Part shown: piece by piece, positions 1 through 6,615 of the stretch
How positions within the stretch are numbered: the stretch's first letter is position 1
How the letters are laid out: each line of letters opens with the position of its first letter
The notes under the pieces: model-generated
The model's input: the letters and a program-made list of their open reading frames with translations, nothing else
Told to the model about the DNA's origin: nothing
Database searches by the model: none
Position numbers and translations under genes: made by a program
DNA from: Candidatus Woesearchaeota archaeon
GTDB lineage: Archaea; Nanobdellota; Nanobdellia; Woesearchaeales; GW2011-AR4
Direction of reading: 5' to 3'
Assembly: GCA_030631975.1 (NCBI GenBank)
Contig: DAOVKD010000006.1
Span: 1-12,829 of the forward strand
DNA length: 12,829 bases

Positions 1-2
1 GA

Positions 3-881
3 GGCATAAAAGTTTATGTTGCCGGAGTAGGGGATAGAAGGAATGATGAATTTCTTGCTCATGTAGCAACCTTGGGAGAAGGCATTTACTTTCCTGTTGA
101 TGCTTCCAACAAATTAAAGATAATATTTGGAGAGCCGGAAAGCAGGGATGATACAGAATATCTTAACAAGCTGGTTTTACTGGACACAACGCATTTCATA
201 ACATTCAACCAGACCCTGGATGTTGTTGTGAGCGGCTATAATTATGTCATACCAAAACCAGCTTCAAGAATGCTGATAACAACAAACAAAAACATCCCAA
301 TAATGGCTGCATGGCGCTTTGGCTTAGGCAGGGTTGTAAGCCTGGCAACTGATGACGGAAGCAAATGGGCTGGAGAATTTTTAAGCAGGGAAAATTCCAA
401 AATTCTGACAAAAACAATAAACTGGGTTATAGGAGATTTGGCAAGAAAAAAGAATTTTGATGTGAGCATTAGGGATACAACGCTTGACAGGACAATGTTT
501 ATAAGCGTGATTTCAGATACCCTGCCGCAGCATGAAAAGCTTAATTTTGTAAAATCTGATGTTAACCTTTACAATGCAGAATTTAATCCGGCAAAAACAG
601 GATTTTACAATTTTTTAGGAGCTGATGCCGCTGTTAACTACAAGAAAGAGTTTAAGGATTTAGGAATAAATCAGGAGTTCATAGAGCTTGTTGAGCAAAC
701 TGGAGGAGAGGTTTTTGACAAGGATGATATCGGCGGCATACTGGATTTTGTGAAGGAGAAATCAAAAAGGAGAAAGATAGACACAACAGATTTTAAGTGG
801 CCATTTTTAGCTGCAGCGTTAATTTTGTTTTTAGGAGAAATTGGATTAAGGAGGCTGTGGGAAAGCAGGAGTTACAGGTAA
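3..881 (+). CDS. VWA/GATase-like membrane protein, 3' part (5' end outside window)
   Basis: The frame is open to the left edge, so this is the C-terminal ~292 residues of a longer protein. The visible part starts in a Rossmann/VWA-like strand region (VYVAGVGDRRNDEFL) that ends with LGEGIYFPVD. About 70 residues later comes a segment WRFGLGRVVSLATDDGSKWA, which resembles the 'G-GRV-A-TSD---WA' stretch of the GATase1-like domain found in BatA-type VWA membrane proteins. One transmembrane helix lies near the C-terminus (FLAAALILFLGEIGL) and is followed by a short basic tail. In known loci such proteins are membrane-anchored with the VWA and GATase-like domains on one side, and they are encoded with MoxR ATPases and DUF58 proteins. 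Both partners are present downstream here on the same strand, which supports the call. An alternative is another VWA-less GATase-like surface protein. The family is inferred from motifs; the VWA MIDAS residues lie outside the window. Confidence 0.7.
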   Translation, partial: GIKVYVAGVGDRRNDEFLAHVATLGEGIYFPVDASNKLKIIFGEPESRDDTEYLNKLVLLDTTHFITFNQTLDVVVSGYNYVIPKPASRMLITTNKNIPIMAAWRFGLGRVVSLATDDGSKWAGEFLSRENSKILTKTINWVIGDLARKKNFDVSIRDTTLDRTMFISVISDTLPQHEKLNFVKSDVNLYNAEFNPAKTGFYNFLGADAAVNYKKEFKDLGINQEFIELVEQTGGEVFDKDDIGGILDFVKEKSKRRKIDTTDFKWPFLAAALILFLGEIGLRRLWESRSYR

Positions 882-887
882 AAAAAC
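859..887 (+). repeat. 29-bp direct repeat, left copy (3' end of the VWA gene)
   Basis: This copy encodes the last residues (ESRSYR) and stop of the VWA/GATase-like gene. It matches 1792-1820 at 27 of 29 positions. The two copies bracket the minus-strand toxin-antitoxin module, which suggests insertion into, or recombination at, the 3' end of the gene. Confidence 0.8.
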
Positions 888-909
888 GAAAATGAAAAAT
901 AAGCCCAAT

Positions 910-1374
910 TTAAGAACAAAGCCTAGTCAAAATAGCAGAATAGTATCTTGGGCTAATGTAGTATCCAATATCAATAAGATTGTTGATGAAAGAAATAGCT
1001 TGTTTTTTGCTGATGATGTTCTTTTCAACAGCCATAAAAATAACAGTAGTTGTTCTTATTGTTTCAATATCAAAGGCCTTGGCAACTTTAATAGCAATAG
1101 AATCATCAATAATCAACTTATCTTTTCTTTCTCTTGCAAGATTGATAACAGAACTTTCTCCGCCTTTAATACCAATAGGAATGTCGTTAACCTCAACAAC
1201 TTTGATCCATCCTTGTTTGACGGCATTAGCAATATCAATAGTTTCCGGCTTATTTTCAACAAAAATTTCATCTTCAACTTCTTTAGAGATAAGGATAGAA
1301 CCAAAAAGTTTTTTCAACAAGGGAATTTGATTTATTTTGCTAAGAAAAATCAGGGGGCTGGCATTACTAATCAT
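910..1374 (-). CDS. DUF3368 PIN-like toxin of a type II toxin-antitoxin pair
   Basis: Predicted 154-aa PIN-like ribonuclease of the DUF3368 family, the usual toxin partner of UPF0175. It begins MISNASPLIFLSKI, the family's N-terminal strand and helix; N4 stands where many PIN proteins have Asp, but Asn is common in DUF3368. Further acidic residues that fit the PIN metal-binding set are E36 (VEDEI), E73 (GGESSVI) and D90/D91 (LIIDDSIA). The length is normal for the family. It starts 2 nt after the antitoxin stop codon, so the two are translated from one transcript, antitoxin first. Family knowledge suggests Mg2+-dependent RNA cleavage; the target cannot be read from the sequence. The gene is opposite in strand to the VWA and coiled-coil genes around it, which fits acquisition as a separate module. 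No truncation is visible. Confidence 0.85.
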   Translation of the reverse strand: MISNASPLIFLSKINQIPLLKKLFGSILISKEVEDEIFVENKPETIDIANAVKQGWIKVVEVNDIPIGIKGGESSVINLARERKDKLIIDDSIAIKVAKAFDIETIRTTTVIFMAVEKNIISKKQAISFINNLIDIGYYISPRYYSAILTRLCS

Positions 1375-1376
1375 AT

Positions 1377-1682
1377 TTACCCGCTCAATAATTTTAAGTC
1401 TCGTTCCAAATCCTCTTTATTGTATTCAATCCAGTCTATGTTTTCATGTTTAGCTAAATCTATCATGCTCCATAAGGGAATTTCAGCCTTTTTAGCCGCT
1501 CCACCCAGGGTAATCTTACGCTCTTTTAGCTCCTCCAAGGCGTTTTTAACTTTCCATTCTTTTATAGACCAGACTAATAAGCGCCTTATGGACTCGCTTC
1601 TATCAGCCTGCCATTTATTTTCTACTTTAGCTAAGTCTTTCAAAACATGTTTTCCTAATCTTACAGATATTGTTGATGCCAT
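1377..1682 (-). CDS. UPF0175 family antitoxin
   Basis: A 101-aa protein of the UPF0175 type. Residues ~3-45 (TISVRLGKHVLKDL, then RSESIRRLLVWSIKEW) look like a ribbon-helix-helix DNA-binding region. The C-terminal part has the family signature 'ERKITLGGAAKKAEIPLW' (about residues 54-71), followed by a helix that would contact the toxin. It is the first gene of the operon with the DUF3368 toxin, 2 nt apart. Such antitoxins usually neutralise the toxin and repress their own promoter. A palindrome and a hairpin lie at the TATA box immediately upstream, consistent with autoregulation. The start ATG is chosen because it begins the RHH strand and lies ~10 nt downstream of the expected transcription start. 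Confidence 0.85.
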   Translation of the reverse strand: MASTISVRLGKHVLKDLAKVENKWQADRSESIRRLLVWSIKEWKVKNALEELKERKITLGGAAKKAEIPLWSMIDLAKHENIDWIEYNKEDLERDLKLLSG

Positions 1683-1702
1683 TTGTATTCAATTTAATAT
1701 AA

Positions 1703-1737
1703 TGTATACATCTATATATAAAAACCTTTCGGTTTTT
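1703..1737 (-). promoter_or_regulatory. Promoter and probable operator of the toxin-antitoxin operon
   Basis: Read on the minus strand, a TATA box (TTTTTATATATAGA, 1711-1724) lies ~35 bp before the antitoxin ATG, giving an expected transcription start near 1692 and a leader of about 10 nt. Two symmetric sequences overlap the promoter: the palindrome TGTATACA (1703-1710) just downstream of the TATA box, and an inverted repeat AAAAACC-TTTC-GGTTTTT (1720-1737) covering the TATA upstream edge and BRE position. Either could be bound by the RHH antitoxin; that is inference. Confidence 0.6.
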
Positions 1738-1791
1738 GGCAAAATAAAATAAAAAACAAGTATTTAAAATGTTTTGCCTCATCATGGATGA

Positions 1792-1820
1792 GGGAGAGCA
1801 GGAGTTACAGGTGAAAAAAC
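1792..1820 (+). repeat. 29-bp direct repeat, right copy
   Basis: Matches 859-887 at 27 of 29 positions. It still encodes ESRSYR followed by a stop (TGA instead of TAA) but is not attached to any upstream reading frame. It marks the right limit of the ~900-bp segment holding the toxin-antitoxin genes. Confidence 0.8.
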
Positions 1821-2074
1821 AATTCAATGAAAATTACAATTAAAAAATAATTCCAATAAAAATTTACATTAATGAAAATTCAATAATACTAAAATCCAAC
1901 AAGAAAATTAGTAATTTTCTTGAGCATATAATATTTTCACTGCGTTCAAACTTTATATACAATAAAAAACAACAATTAATAATTAAAAATAAAGTATATT
2001 AAAAATCAATTCAAAAAATAATCAAACAATAAAATAATAAAAATAACTAACTAAGAAAAAAGAGGTAAATTAAA
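1821..2074 (+). promoter_or_regulatory. A-rich leader region of the coiled-coil/three-TM gene pair
   Basis: Gene-free stretch, strongly A/T-rich and poor in G. A TATA-like TTTATATA (1952-1959), preceded by TTCAAAC, would place transcription start near 1980 and give a ~95-nt leader. The stretch ends in a Shine-Dalgarno AGAGGT (2061-2066), 8 nt before the ATG at 2075. No further reading frame or RNA gene was recognised between 1738 and 2074. Confidence 0.45.
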
Positions 2075-2566
2075 ATGGCATTTATGAAAAGGGATGTAAA
2101 TCTTGGATTGCTGGTTTTGATAGTCGCATCCATACTGTTGTTCAGCGGCTTTAGTGTTTATTACCAGACTACTTTTAAGGATGTCTCACTGGAATACCAG
2201 GAGAAATTAGAGCAGCTAAGCCAAGTGACAACAGAATTAAGCGATAAGAGGCAGGAGTTAAATGAAACATACAGCTTAAGGGTAAAGGCAGAGCAGGACA
2301 AGCAAACGCTTGATGCCAGGTATAATGAAGTAAGAAATGAGAATGATAACCTGAAGACAGACAATACAAACCTTCGTTCAGAAGTAAGCAGCGTAAAAAG
2401 CGAGTTGGGAGAAAAAACTGCGCAGCTGGATGCAACTAAAAGTTTGCTGGCGCAGGTACAGGTTGAGTTATCTTCCTATAAAAGCAGAGTCAGTAGCCTA
2501 AAAGATGATGTTAATAGAATATGCGTTAAACTCCTTGCAGCTGGTGGATCTGATGATGACTGTTAA
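2075..2566 (+). CDS. Single-pass membrane coiled-coil protein
   Basis: A 163-aa protein with a short basic N-terminus (KRD), one transmembrane helix or uncleaved signal anchor at residues ~9-30, and a long coiled coil from ~36 to ~147. The coiled coil is rich in Glu, Gln, Ser and Leu with heptad spacing (for example EYQEKLEQLSQVTTEL). It ends in a short tail with a cluster of Asp and a terminal Cys (GGSDDDC). The topology suggests an anchored rod outside the cell. A good Shine-Dalgarno (AGAGGT) fixes the start. It is followed 3 nt later by the three-TM protein gene, so the two are almost certainly cotranscribed and may form a complex. Position inside a MoxR/DUF58/VWA cluster hints at a structural or adaptor role for that system. 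No enzyme motif is visible and no named family was recognised. Confidence 0.8.
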   Translation: MAFMKRDVNLGLLVLIVASILLFSGFSVYYQTTFKDVSLEYQEKLEQLSQVTTELSDKRQELNETYSLRVKAEQDKQTLDARYNEVRNENDNLKTDNTNLRSEVSSVKSELGEKTAQLDATKSLLAQVQVELSSYKSRVSSLKDDVNRICVKLLAAGGSDDDC

Positions 2567-2569
2567 ACA

Positions 2570-3349
2570 ATGAAAACCTTCATAAAAGTAATTAAGGAAA
2601 TTAATAAAACACTGAACTTTTTGATTATTTTTGAGACTATACTAAATGCAGTAATATTTTTCCTGGTTGTTTATTTTTTATTGTCATTGGTGAACCTCTT
2701 TCCCATACTTGCCACCATACCTGCAGTAATTTATTTTGGGATAAGATTGTACATGAATTCCAAAAGTGATAAAAGAAAAATTGTAGAGAGCAAATATGAT
2801 CCCCTTAAAGAAAAACTAAGGACTGCTGCAGACAATGTTAATGAGGAAAATCCTGTTGTTAATGAGCTGGAAGAAGAGGTTGTGCATGAGCTAAAGCATG
2901 TGGGACTAAGCTCTTTTATTCAGACAAAAAGTGTATCATGCAAAATTTTTACTGTGATTTTTCTTTCTTTTGCAATTGTTCTTGCAGCGACATTAAATCT
3001 TTACATTGTTGATTTAAACAAGTTCCTCAGCAATTTTCCGGAACTTTTGGAGAATATTAATCCAATCAGGAGAGCGGACAATGCCCTGCTTGGAGAGATT
3101 AATGAAAGCGAAGATATTTATGGAAAGAGCAAGCTAGCTGTTTTAGGAGAGAATCAGATTGATATAAAGATTAAGCCTGTAAATTACGAGGTTAATGTAC
3201 GCGAAGAGGGAGATGTTGAGCAGAAGCAGTTTGACGAGATATTTCCCAAAGAAGCAGCGGTTGAGCAGGCGTCTGCATTTGAGGAAAGAATACCAGAAGA
3301 GCAGCAGGAGCTGGTCAAGAAGTATTTTGACAAGCTTGCTAGAGGGTAA
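2570..3349 (+). CDS. Three-TM membrane protein with long exported C-terminal tail
   Basis: A 259-aa protein. Hydrophobic segments lie at about residues 16-41, 43-61 and 125-148. A charged cytoplasmic region (~62-122, with a helix NELEEEVVHELKHVG) separates the second and third, and a ~110-residue hydrophilic tail follows the third. The tail contains a segment that reads like a small beta-rich domain (SKLAVLGENQIDIKIKP) and ends in an acidic then basic helix (PEEQQELVKKYFDKLA). The start codon is 3 nt after the coiled-coil stop with no Shine-Dalgarno of its own, so translation is probably coupled. Genes of this general layout accompany MoxR/DUF58/VWA clusters, and an accessory role there is the best guess. 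Not recognised as a named family. Confidence 0.75.
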   Translation: MKTFIKVIKEINKTLNFLIIFETILNAVIFFLVVYFLLSLVNLFPILATIPAVIYFGIRLYMNSKSDKRKIVESKYDPLKEKLRTAADNVNEENPVVNELEEEVVHELKHVGLSSFIQTKSVSCKIFTVIFLSFAIVLAATLNLYIVDLNKFLSNFPELLENINPIRRADNALLGEINESEDIYGKSKLAVLGENQIDIKIKPVNYEVNVREEGDVEQKQFDEIFPKEAAVEQASAFEERIPEEQQELVKKYFDKLARG

Positions 3350-3576
3350 ATTAATAAAGAATGAAAATAAGTTGTCAAGCTTTTCATTCAAAAAACAATA
3401 AAATTATAAAAATCATAAAAAGTACAATATAAATAAAAAACAATAATCAAAACTACAATTAATAACTTTCAATAAAAAATAAATTAAAAAATATAAAAAT
3501 AAAATAATAAAAACAATTAAATAAAAATAAATTAAAAACAAAAAACATTAAATATCATTAAAAAAGAGGTGTTATT
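3350..3576 (+). promoter_or_regulatory. A-rich, G-poor spacer and ribosome binding site of moxR
   Basis: The spacer is made almost wholly of A, T and a few C, with repeated motifs such as AATAAAAA and ACAAT; G is nearly absent from 3430 until the Shine-Dalgarno GAGGTG (3566-3571), 5 nt before the moxR ATG. No single TATA box stands out because much of the region would match. It could be an unstructured 5' leader or just intergenic drift. Confidence 0.4.
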
Positions 3577-4512
3577 ATGAAGAGTTACAAGCACATTTTC
3601 GATGCCGTCTTTAAGGAAATTGAAAAGGTTGTTGTCGGGCAGACTGATGTTATTGAGCAGATTTTAATAGCTAATTTATGCGATGCCAATGCGCTGCTGG
3701 AAGGCTATCCAGGCCTGGCAAAGACATTGGCTGTAAAGACACTGGCAGATTTAATGAGCCTTAAGTTCAGCAGGATTCAGAGCACACCGGACTTAATGCC
3801 TTCTGACATAACAGGGACATACATAATAGAGGAAACTTCCGGCAAAAGGACTTTTAAGTTCCAGCCAGGCCCTATTTTTGCTAATATTGTGCTGGCAGAT
3901 GAAATCAACAGGGCAACGCCAAAAACACAAAGCGCTTTATTGGAGGCAATGCAGGAAAAACAGGTTACTGTCGGCAACCAAACTTTTAAGCTTGATTTGC
4001 CGTTCTTTGTTTTGGCTACTATGAACCCAATAGAACAGGAGGGAACATATCCGCTGCCAGAGGCGCAGGCTGACAGGTTTTTGTTGAAGATAAAGGTTGG
4101 CTATCCTTCTTTTGAAGAAGAGAAGGAAATTACAAACAGATATGCTTCTGTCTTTAGGGAACAAAGGCTAAAAACTTTGCTTAACAAAAACCATTTGCTT
4201 AGCCTGCAAACATTAACAAGGCAGGTTCCTATCGCAAATGACATAAAAAACAGGGCCCTAAAAATAATAACAGCTACAAGGACAAATAAGGATGTGATTC
4301 ATTACGGTGCATCTCCAAGAGCTTCTATTGGGATATTGTTAGCAGCAAAAGCGCGCGCATTAATCAGGGGCAGGAATTATGTAAGTAATGAGGACATTAA
4401 TGATATGGCATATCCTATTCTAAGGCATAGAATAATCCTGAATTTTGAGGCAGAGAGAAAAGGAATGAGCACTGACGATGCTGTTAAGCATATTTTAGAT
4501 AAAGTAAGATAA
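3577..4512 (+). CDS. MoxR family AAA+ ATPase
   Basis: A 311-aa AAA+ ATPase of the usual MoxR length. Walker A is GYPGLAKT (43-50), Walker B is VLADEINRA with D108/E109, sensor 1 is N150 in ATMNPIEQEGTYPLPEAQ, and the arginine-finger segment is ADRF (165-168). A lid domain follows, with the sensor 2 motif GASPRAS at about 249-255. All catalytic elements are intact. MoxR proteins act as chaperone-like ATPases that help mature or activate VWA-domain partners, and they are classically encoded beside DUF58 and VWA proteins, both present here. Shine-Dalgarno GAGGTG supports this ATG. In this window the gene is separated from DUF58 by a 199-aa membrane protein gene, an uncommon arrangement that looks like an insertion. 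Confidence 0.93.
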   Translation: MKSYKHIFDAVFKEIEKVVVGQTDVIEQILIANLCDANALLEGYPGLAKTLAVKTLADLMSLKFSRIQSTPDLMPSDITGTYIIEETSGKRTFKFQPGPIFANIVLADEINRATPKTQSALLEAMQEKQVTVGNQTFKLDLPFFVLATMNPIEQEGTYPLPEAQADRFLLKIKVGYPSFEEEKEITNRYASVFREQRLKTLLNKNHLLSLQTLTRQVPIANDIKNRALKIITATRTNKDVIHYGASPRASIGILLAAKARALIRGRNYVSNEDINDMAYPILRHRIILNFEAERKGMSTDDAVKHILDKVR

Positions 4513-4537
4513 TAGTCAGGTGACATGAGACATATTA

Positions 4538-4551
4538 CTCGGCGATTTTGC
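4538..4551 (+). repeat. Inverted repeat, left end of the 4591-5190 cassette
   Basis: CTCGGCGATTTTGC is the reverse complement of 5195-5208 at 13 of 14 positions, with 11 bp perfect (GGCGATTTTGC at 4541-4551). It also folds locally: CTCGGC (4538-4543) can pair with GCTGAG (4550-4555) including one G-U pair. Confidence 0.6.
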
Positions 4552-4590
4552 TGAGAGATTTGTTTAAAGATGTGATATAATTCAATTAGG

Positions 4591-5190
4591 ATGACAACAA
4601 AAATGAAAAGATGGAAAATAGGTTTGATTTGCGGTATACTTTTTGCAATTTTAGGAATGGTTCTAGACATATGTTCTTTTGATTATAATCTTATTTTCTG
4701 GATTCCAATAATGTTTTTGTTTTTAATATCTGGAGCCACATCTTTATCTGCTTCTCTTATTTTTGATTTTTTTATTGCTTTTTTATTTTATTCTTCAGTT
4801 GGATTTATAATTGGATATCTAATTGACAGACATGGTGTTAAGGATAAAGAAGGGGTTATTAGTAGTATGGATAAAGAAACAATTAAACAATTTTTGAAAC
4901 CAACAAAATGGAAAATTATTACATTTCTTGGTTTAATGACTATTTTATTGTTAGCATTTTTAATCTTGGACCTAGCTCCAATGGATAGTATTATAATAGT
5001 TTTTCTCTATGCCTATATACTTTTTCCTGTGTTTTTAGGTAGTGCGTTTCTTGGGGGGCAATGTTGTCCCGATTGTGGCCCCTGTTCTGGTTTCCAAGCC
5101 ATTGGTGGAATAATTATCTATTACTTTTTATGTTATATTATTTCTTGTCTAATAATCTTCGTTTACAATAAATTCAAAACTAAAAAATAA
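4591..5190 (+). CDS. Polytopic membrane protein with a CC-C-C cysteine cluster
   Basis: A 199-aa very hydrophobic protein with about five transmembrane segments: roughly residues 10-29, 34-52, 54-78, 104-126 and 130-150, and a last one near 167-193. A charged cytoplasmic loop with DRHGVKDKEG lies near residue 77. Just before the last helix is a cysteine-rich turn, GGQCCPDCGPCSGF, with four Cys in seven residues, suggesting a metal site or disulfides on one membrane face. No family was recognised. It lies between moxR and DUF58, which are normally adjacent, and 14-bp inverted repeats flank it, so it may be a passenger gene rather than a part of the MoxR system. Codons here are richer in TTT, ATT and TTA than in moxR. 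ATG 4591 is used; ATG 4603 is an alternative, and neither has a clear Shine-Dalgarno. Confidence 0.7.
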   Translation: MTTKMKRWKIGLICGILFAILGMVLDICSFDYNLIFWIPIMFLFLISGATSLSASLIFDFFIAFLFYSSVGFIIGYLIDRHGVKDKEGVISSMDKETIKQFLKPTKWKIITFLGLMTILLLAFLILDLAPMDSIIIVFLYAYILFPVFLGSAFLGGQCCPDCGPCSGFQAIGGIIIYYFLCYIISCLIIFVYNKFKTKK

Positions 5191-5194
5191 AATC

Positions 5195-5208
5195 GCAAAA
5201 TCGCCAAG
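5195..5208 (-). repeat. Inverted repeat, right end of the 4591-5190 cassette
   Basis: GCAAAATCGCCAAG pairs with 4538-4551 at 13 of 14 positions. It begins 4 bp after the stop codon of the 199-aa membrane protein. Confidence 0.6.
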
Positions 5209-5216
5209 CAATTTTG

Positions 5217-5235
5217 GTTTTGACTTTGTCAAAAC
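5217..5235 (+). terminator. Perfect 8-bp hairpin after the membrane protein gene
   Basis: GTTTTGAC-TTT-GTCAAAAC is a perfect stem of 8 bp with a 3-nt loop, 26 bp after the stop codon at 5190. It lacks a T-run after it, so intrinsic termination is uncertain; it could stabilise the mRNA 3' end or be part of the flanking repeat. Confidence 0.35.
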
Positions 5236-5272
5236 TCGCCTAATAGAGGACATTGATACGGTAAAAATAATT

Positions 5273-5392
5273 CAATAGAGTTCATAATTACCCTCACAAT
5301 TATTTGACCAATAATTAATTTATTTGCAATAAAAACTAAACAATAAAAAACAATGAAGTTCACAACTACGCTCACAATTATTTGATTAATAA
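5273..5392 (+). repeat. Pair of 42-bp imperfect direct repeats (5273-5314 and 5351-5392)
   Basis: The two units match at 35 of 42 positions and start exactly 78 bp apart. The best-kept core is CTCACAATTATTTGA. They may be binding sites upstream of the DUF58 gene or remnants of a duplication; function unknown. Confidence 0.6.
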
Positions 5393-5571
5393 GTTTGCTC
5401 ACCACCATTAAAAAATATTTTGGCAGAAATTAAAAAATAATATTAGTAAAACCAATAATAATAACAATAAAAAAACAATAATAAAAAATATAATAATAAT
5501 ATTCAATAAAAAATAAAAACAATTAAATTAAAAAATAATAAACAATCAACAATAAAAAACAAATTAATAAA

Positions 5572-6420
5572 ATGATTAACACTGATTTTCTTGAGCAATT
5601 AGACAGATTCCACCTTGTTGTTAAGAAGAGGGTTACATCTAATTATGTTGGGCCGAGGAAATCTATTGCATCTGGGCGCGGTTTGACATTTAAAGATCAC
5701 AGGATTTACTCTCCAGGGGATGATATAAGGCTTATTGACTGGAAAGTCTTTGCAAGAACAGACGATTTGTACATAAAGACTTTTGAGGAAGAAAGGAATT
5801 TAACTGCGCACATAATTATGGATTCCAGCGCATCAATGGGTTTTGGAAAGCCAATAAGCAAATTTGATTATGCCGCTATGATTGGGGTGGGTTTTGCTTA
5901 TTTAGCGATGAGGGAAAATGAAAAATTCCAGTTTTCTACATTTGCAGAAAATTTAGATGTATTTCAGCCTAGGAGGGGAATGTCTCAGCTTGCTTCTATG
6001 GTTTTTCATCTGAACAGCACAAAAACAAGAGGCTATTCAAAACTGCTGGATGCTATGGCGCAATATAAAAAGCTAGTGGGAAGCAGATCGCTGCTTGTGC
6101 TAGTGTCTGATTTTTTAATTGACATTAATGAGGCTGTAGAAACCCTGTACACTTTAGGGGATCATGAAATAAAGATCATACAGATTCTGGATCCTATTGA
6201 AAAAGAGCTGAAGTACAGCGGTGATTTTAAGTTAATTGACAGCGAGACGCAAAACAAGTTAAGGACGTATATAAGCCCAAGGCTAAGGGTCCAGTATCAG
6301 CAGATGCTTGATGAGCACTCAGCAAAAATAGAAGAAACATGCAATAAGTTAGGATATCATTTTTTTCAGTTGACTACGGATATACCAATATTTGATGCGT
6401 TCTATAGGGTTTTGGAGTGA
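5572..6420 (+). CDS. DUF58 family protein (VWA-like fold), MoxR partner
   Basis: A 282-aa soluble protein with the complete DUF58 core at residues 46-75: YSPGDDIRLIDWK, then ARTDDLYIK and FEEER. It continues into IIMDSSASMG, in which D84, S86 and S88 form a MIDAS-like DxSxS motif, so a VWA-type metal-binding fold is expected. The length is typical of the compact archaeal and bacterial DUF58 proteins without N-terminal TM helices. Family members are encoded with MoxR ATPases and membrane VWA proteins, as here, and are thought to be MoxR substrates or adaptors. The start has no Shine-Dalgarno and follows an A-rich stretch, so the gene may be leaderless or have a long leader. It ends 3 nt before the stop of a reverse-strand frame. 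Confidence 0.9.
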   Translation: MINTDFLEQLDRFHLVVKKRVTSNYVGPRKSIASGRGLTFKDHRIYSPGDDIRLIDWKVFARTDDLYIKTFEEERNLTAHIIMDSSASMGFGKPISKFDYAAMIGVGFAYLAMRENEKFQFSTFAENLDVFQPRRGMSQLASMVFHLNSTKTRGYSKLLDAMAQYKKLVGSRSLLVLVSDFLIDINEAVETLYTLGDHEIKIIQILDPIEKELKYSGDFKLIDSETQNKLRTYISPRLRVQYQQMLDEHSAKIEETCNKLGYHFFQLTTDIPIFDAFYRVLE

Positions 6421-6423
6421 ATT

Positions 6424-6615
6424 TTATTCGTTTGTTAAATAAGCTCTTGCAGTTGTTAGGTCTTTAGGGTAACTTTTTCCGTATATAATTAATCCGCCGG
6501 GAATTGTTGCATAATTCTGGCTGAAACCCTTAAGCTTGTTTATCTGCCCTTTGACTAAGCCGCTTAAAATAATCTTACAGCCATCCCTTTCTCTTGAAAA
6601 ATGTGTAAGATACAA
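6424..6615 (-). pseudogene. Possible 3' gene remnant downstream of corA
   Basis: A reverse-strand frame running past the corA stop to 6424. Its first ~14 codons overlap the corA 3' end and begin with TTG, with a stop codon just upstream. The ~50 codons beyond corA read like natural protein (KGQINKLKGFSQNYATIPGG, then GKSYPKDLTTARAYL) with ordinary codon choice and a TAA stop. There is no Shine-Dalgarno or good start. It may be the tail of a gene whose 5' part was lost, or a short translationally coupled ORF. No family was recognised. Confidence 0.35.

Larger units (their letters stand above)
5191..5571 (+). other. Gene-free A-rich region before DUF58, with repeats
   Basis: No gene was found. 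It holds the right inverted repeat of the cassette (5195-5208), a perfect hairpin (5217-5235), a 42-bp imperfect direct repeat pair (5273-5314 and 5351-5392), and then ~170 bases of G-poor A/T sequence running to the DUF58 start. No Shine-Dalgarno precedes 5572. TATA-like runs near 5490-5505 are not distinctive in this composition. Confidence 0.5.

Noticed and set aside
980..1330. 116-codon + strand frame
   Set aside because: Another antisense shadow of the DUF3368 toxin gene with no Shine-Dalgarno or family match.
892..1752. Long + strand frame of 286 codons opposite the toxin-antitoxin genes
   Set aside because: It is the antisense shadow of the DUF3368 and UPF0175 genes; its composition (Asn, Ser and Phe rich) is not protein-like, while both minus-strand frames match known families.
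2161..2435. Minus-strand frames opposite the coiled-coil gene
   Set aside because: Shadow frames caused by the repetitive Glu/Lys/Gln codons of the coiled coil.
5273..5392. CRISPR array
   Set aside because: Only two imperfect units, no dyad in the repeat, a low-complexity spacer and no cas genes.
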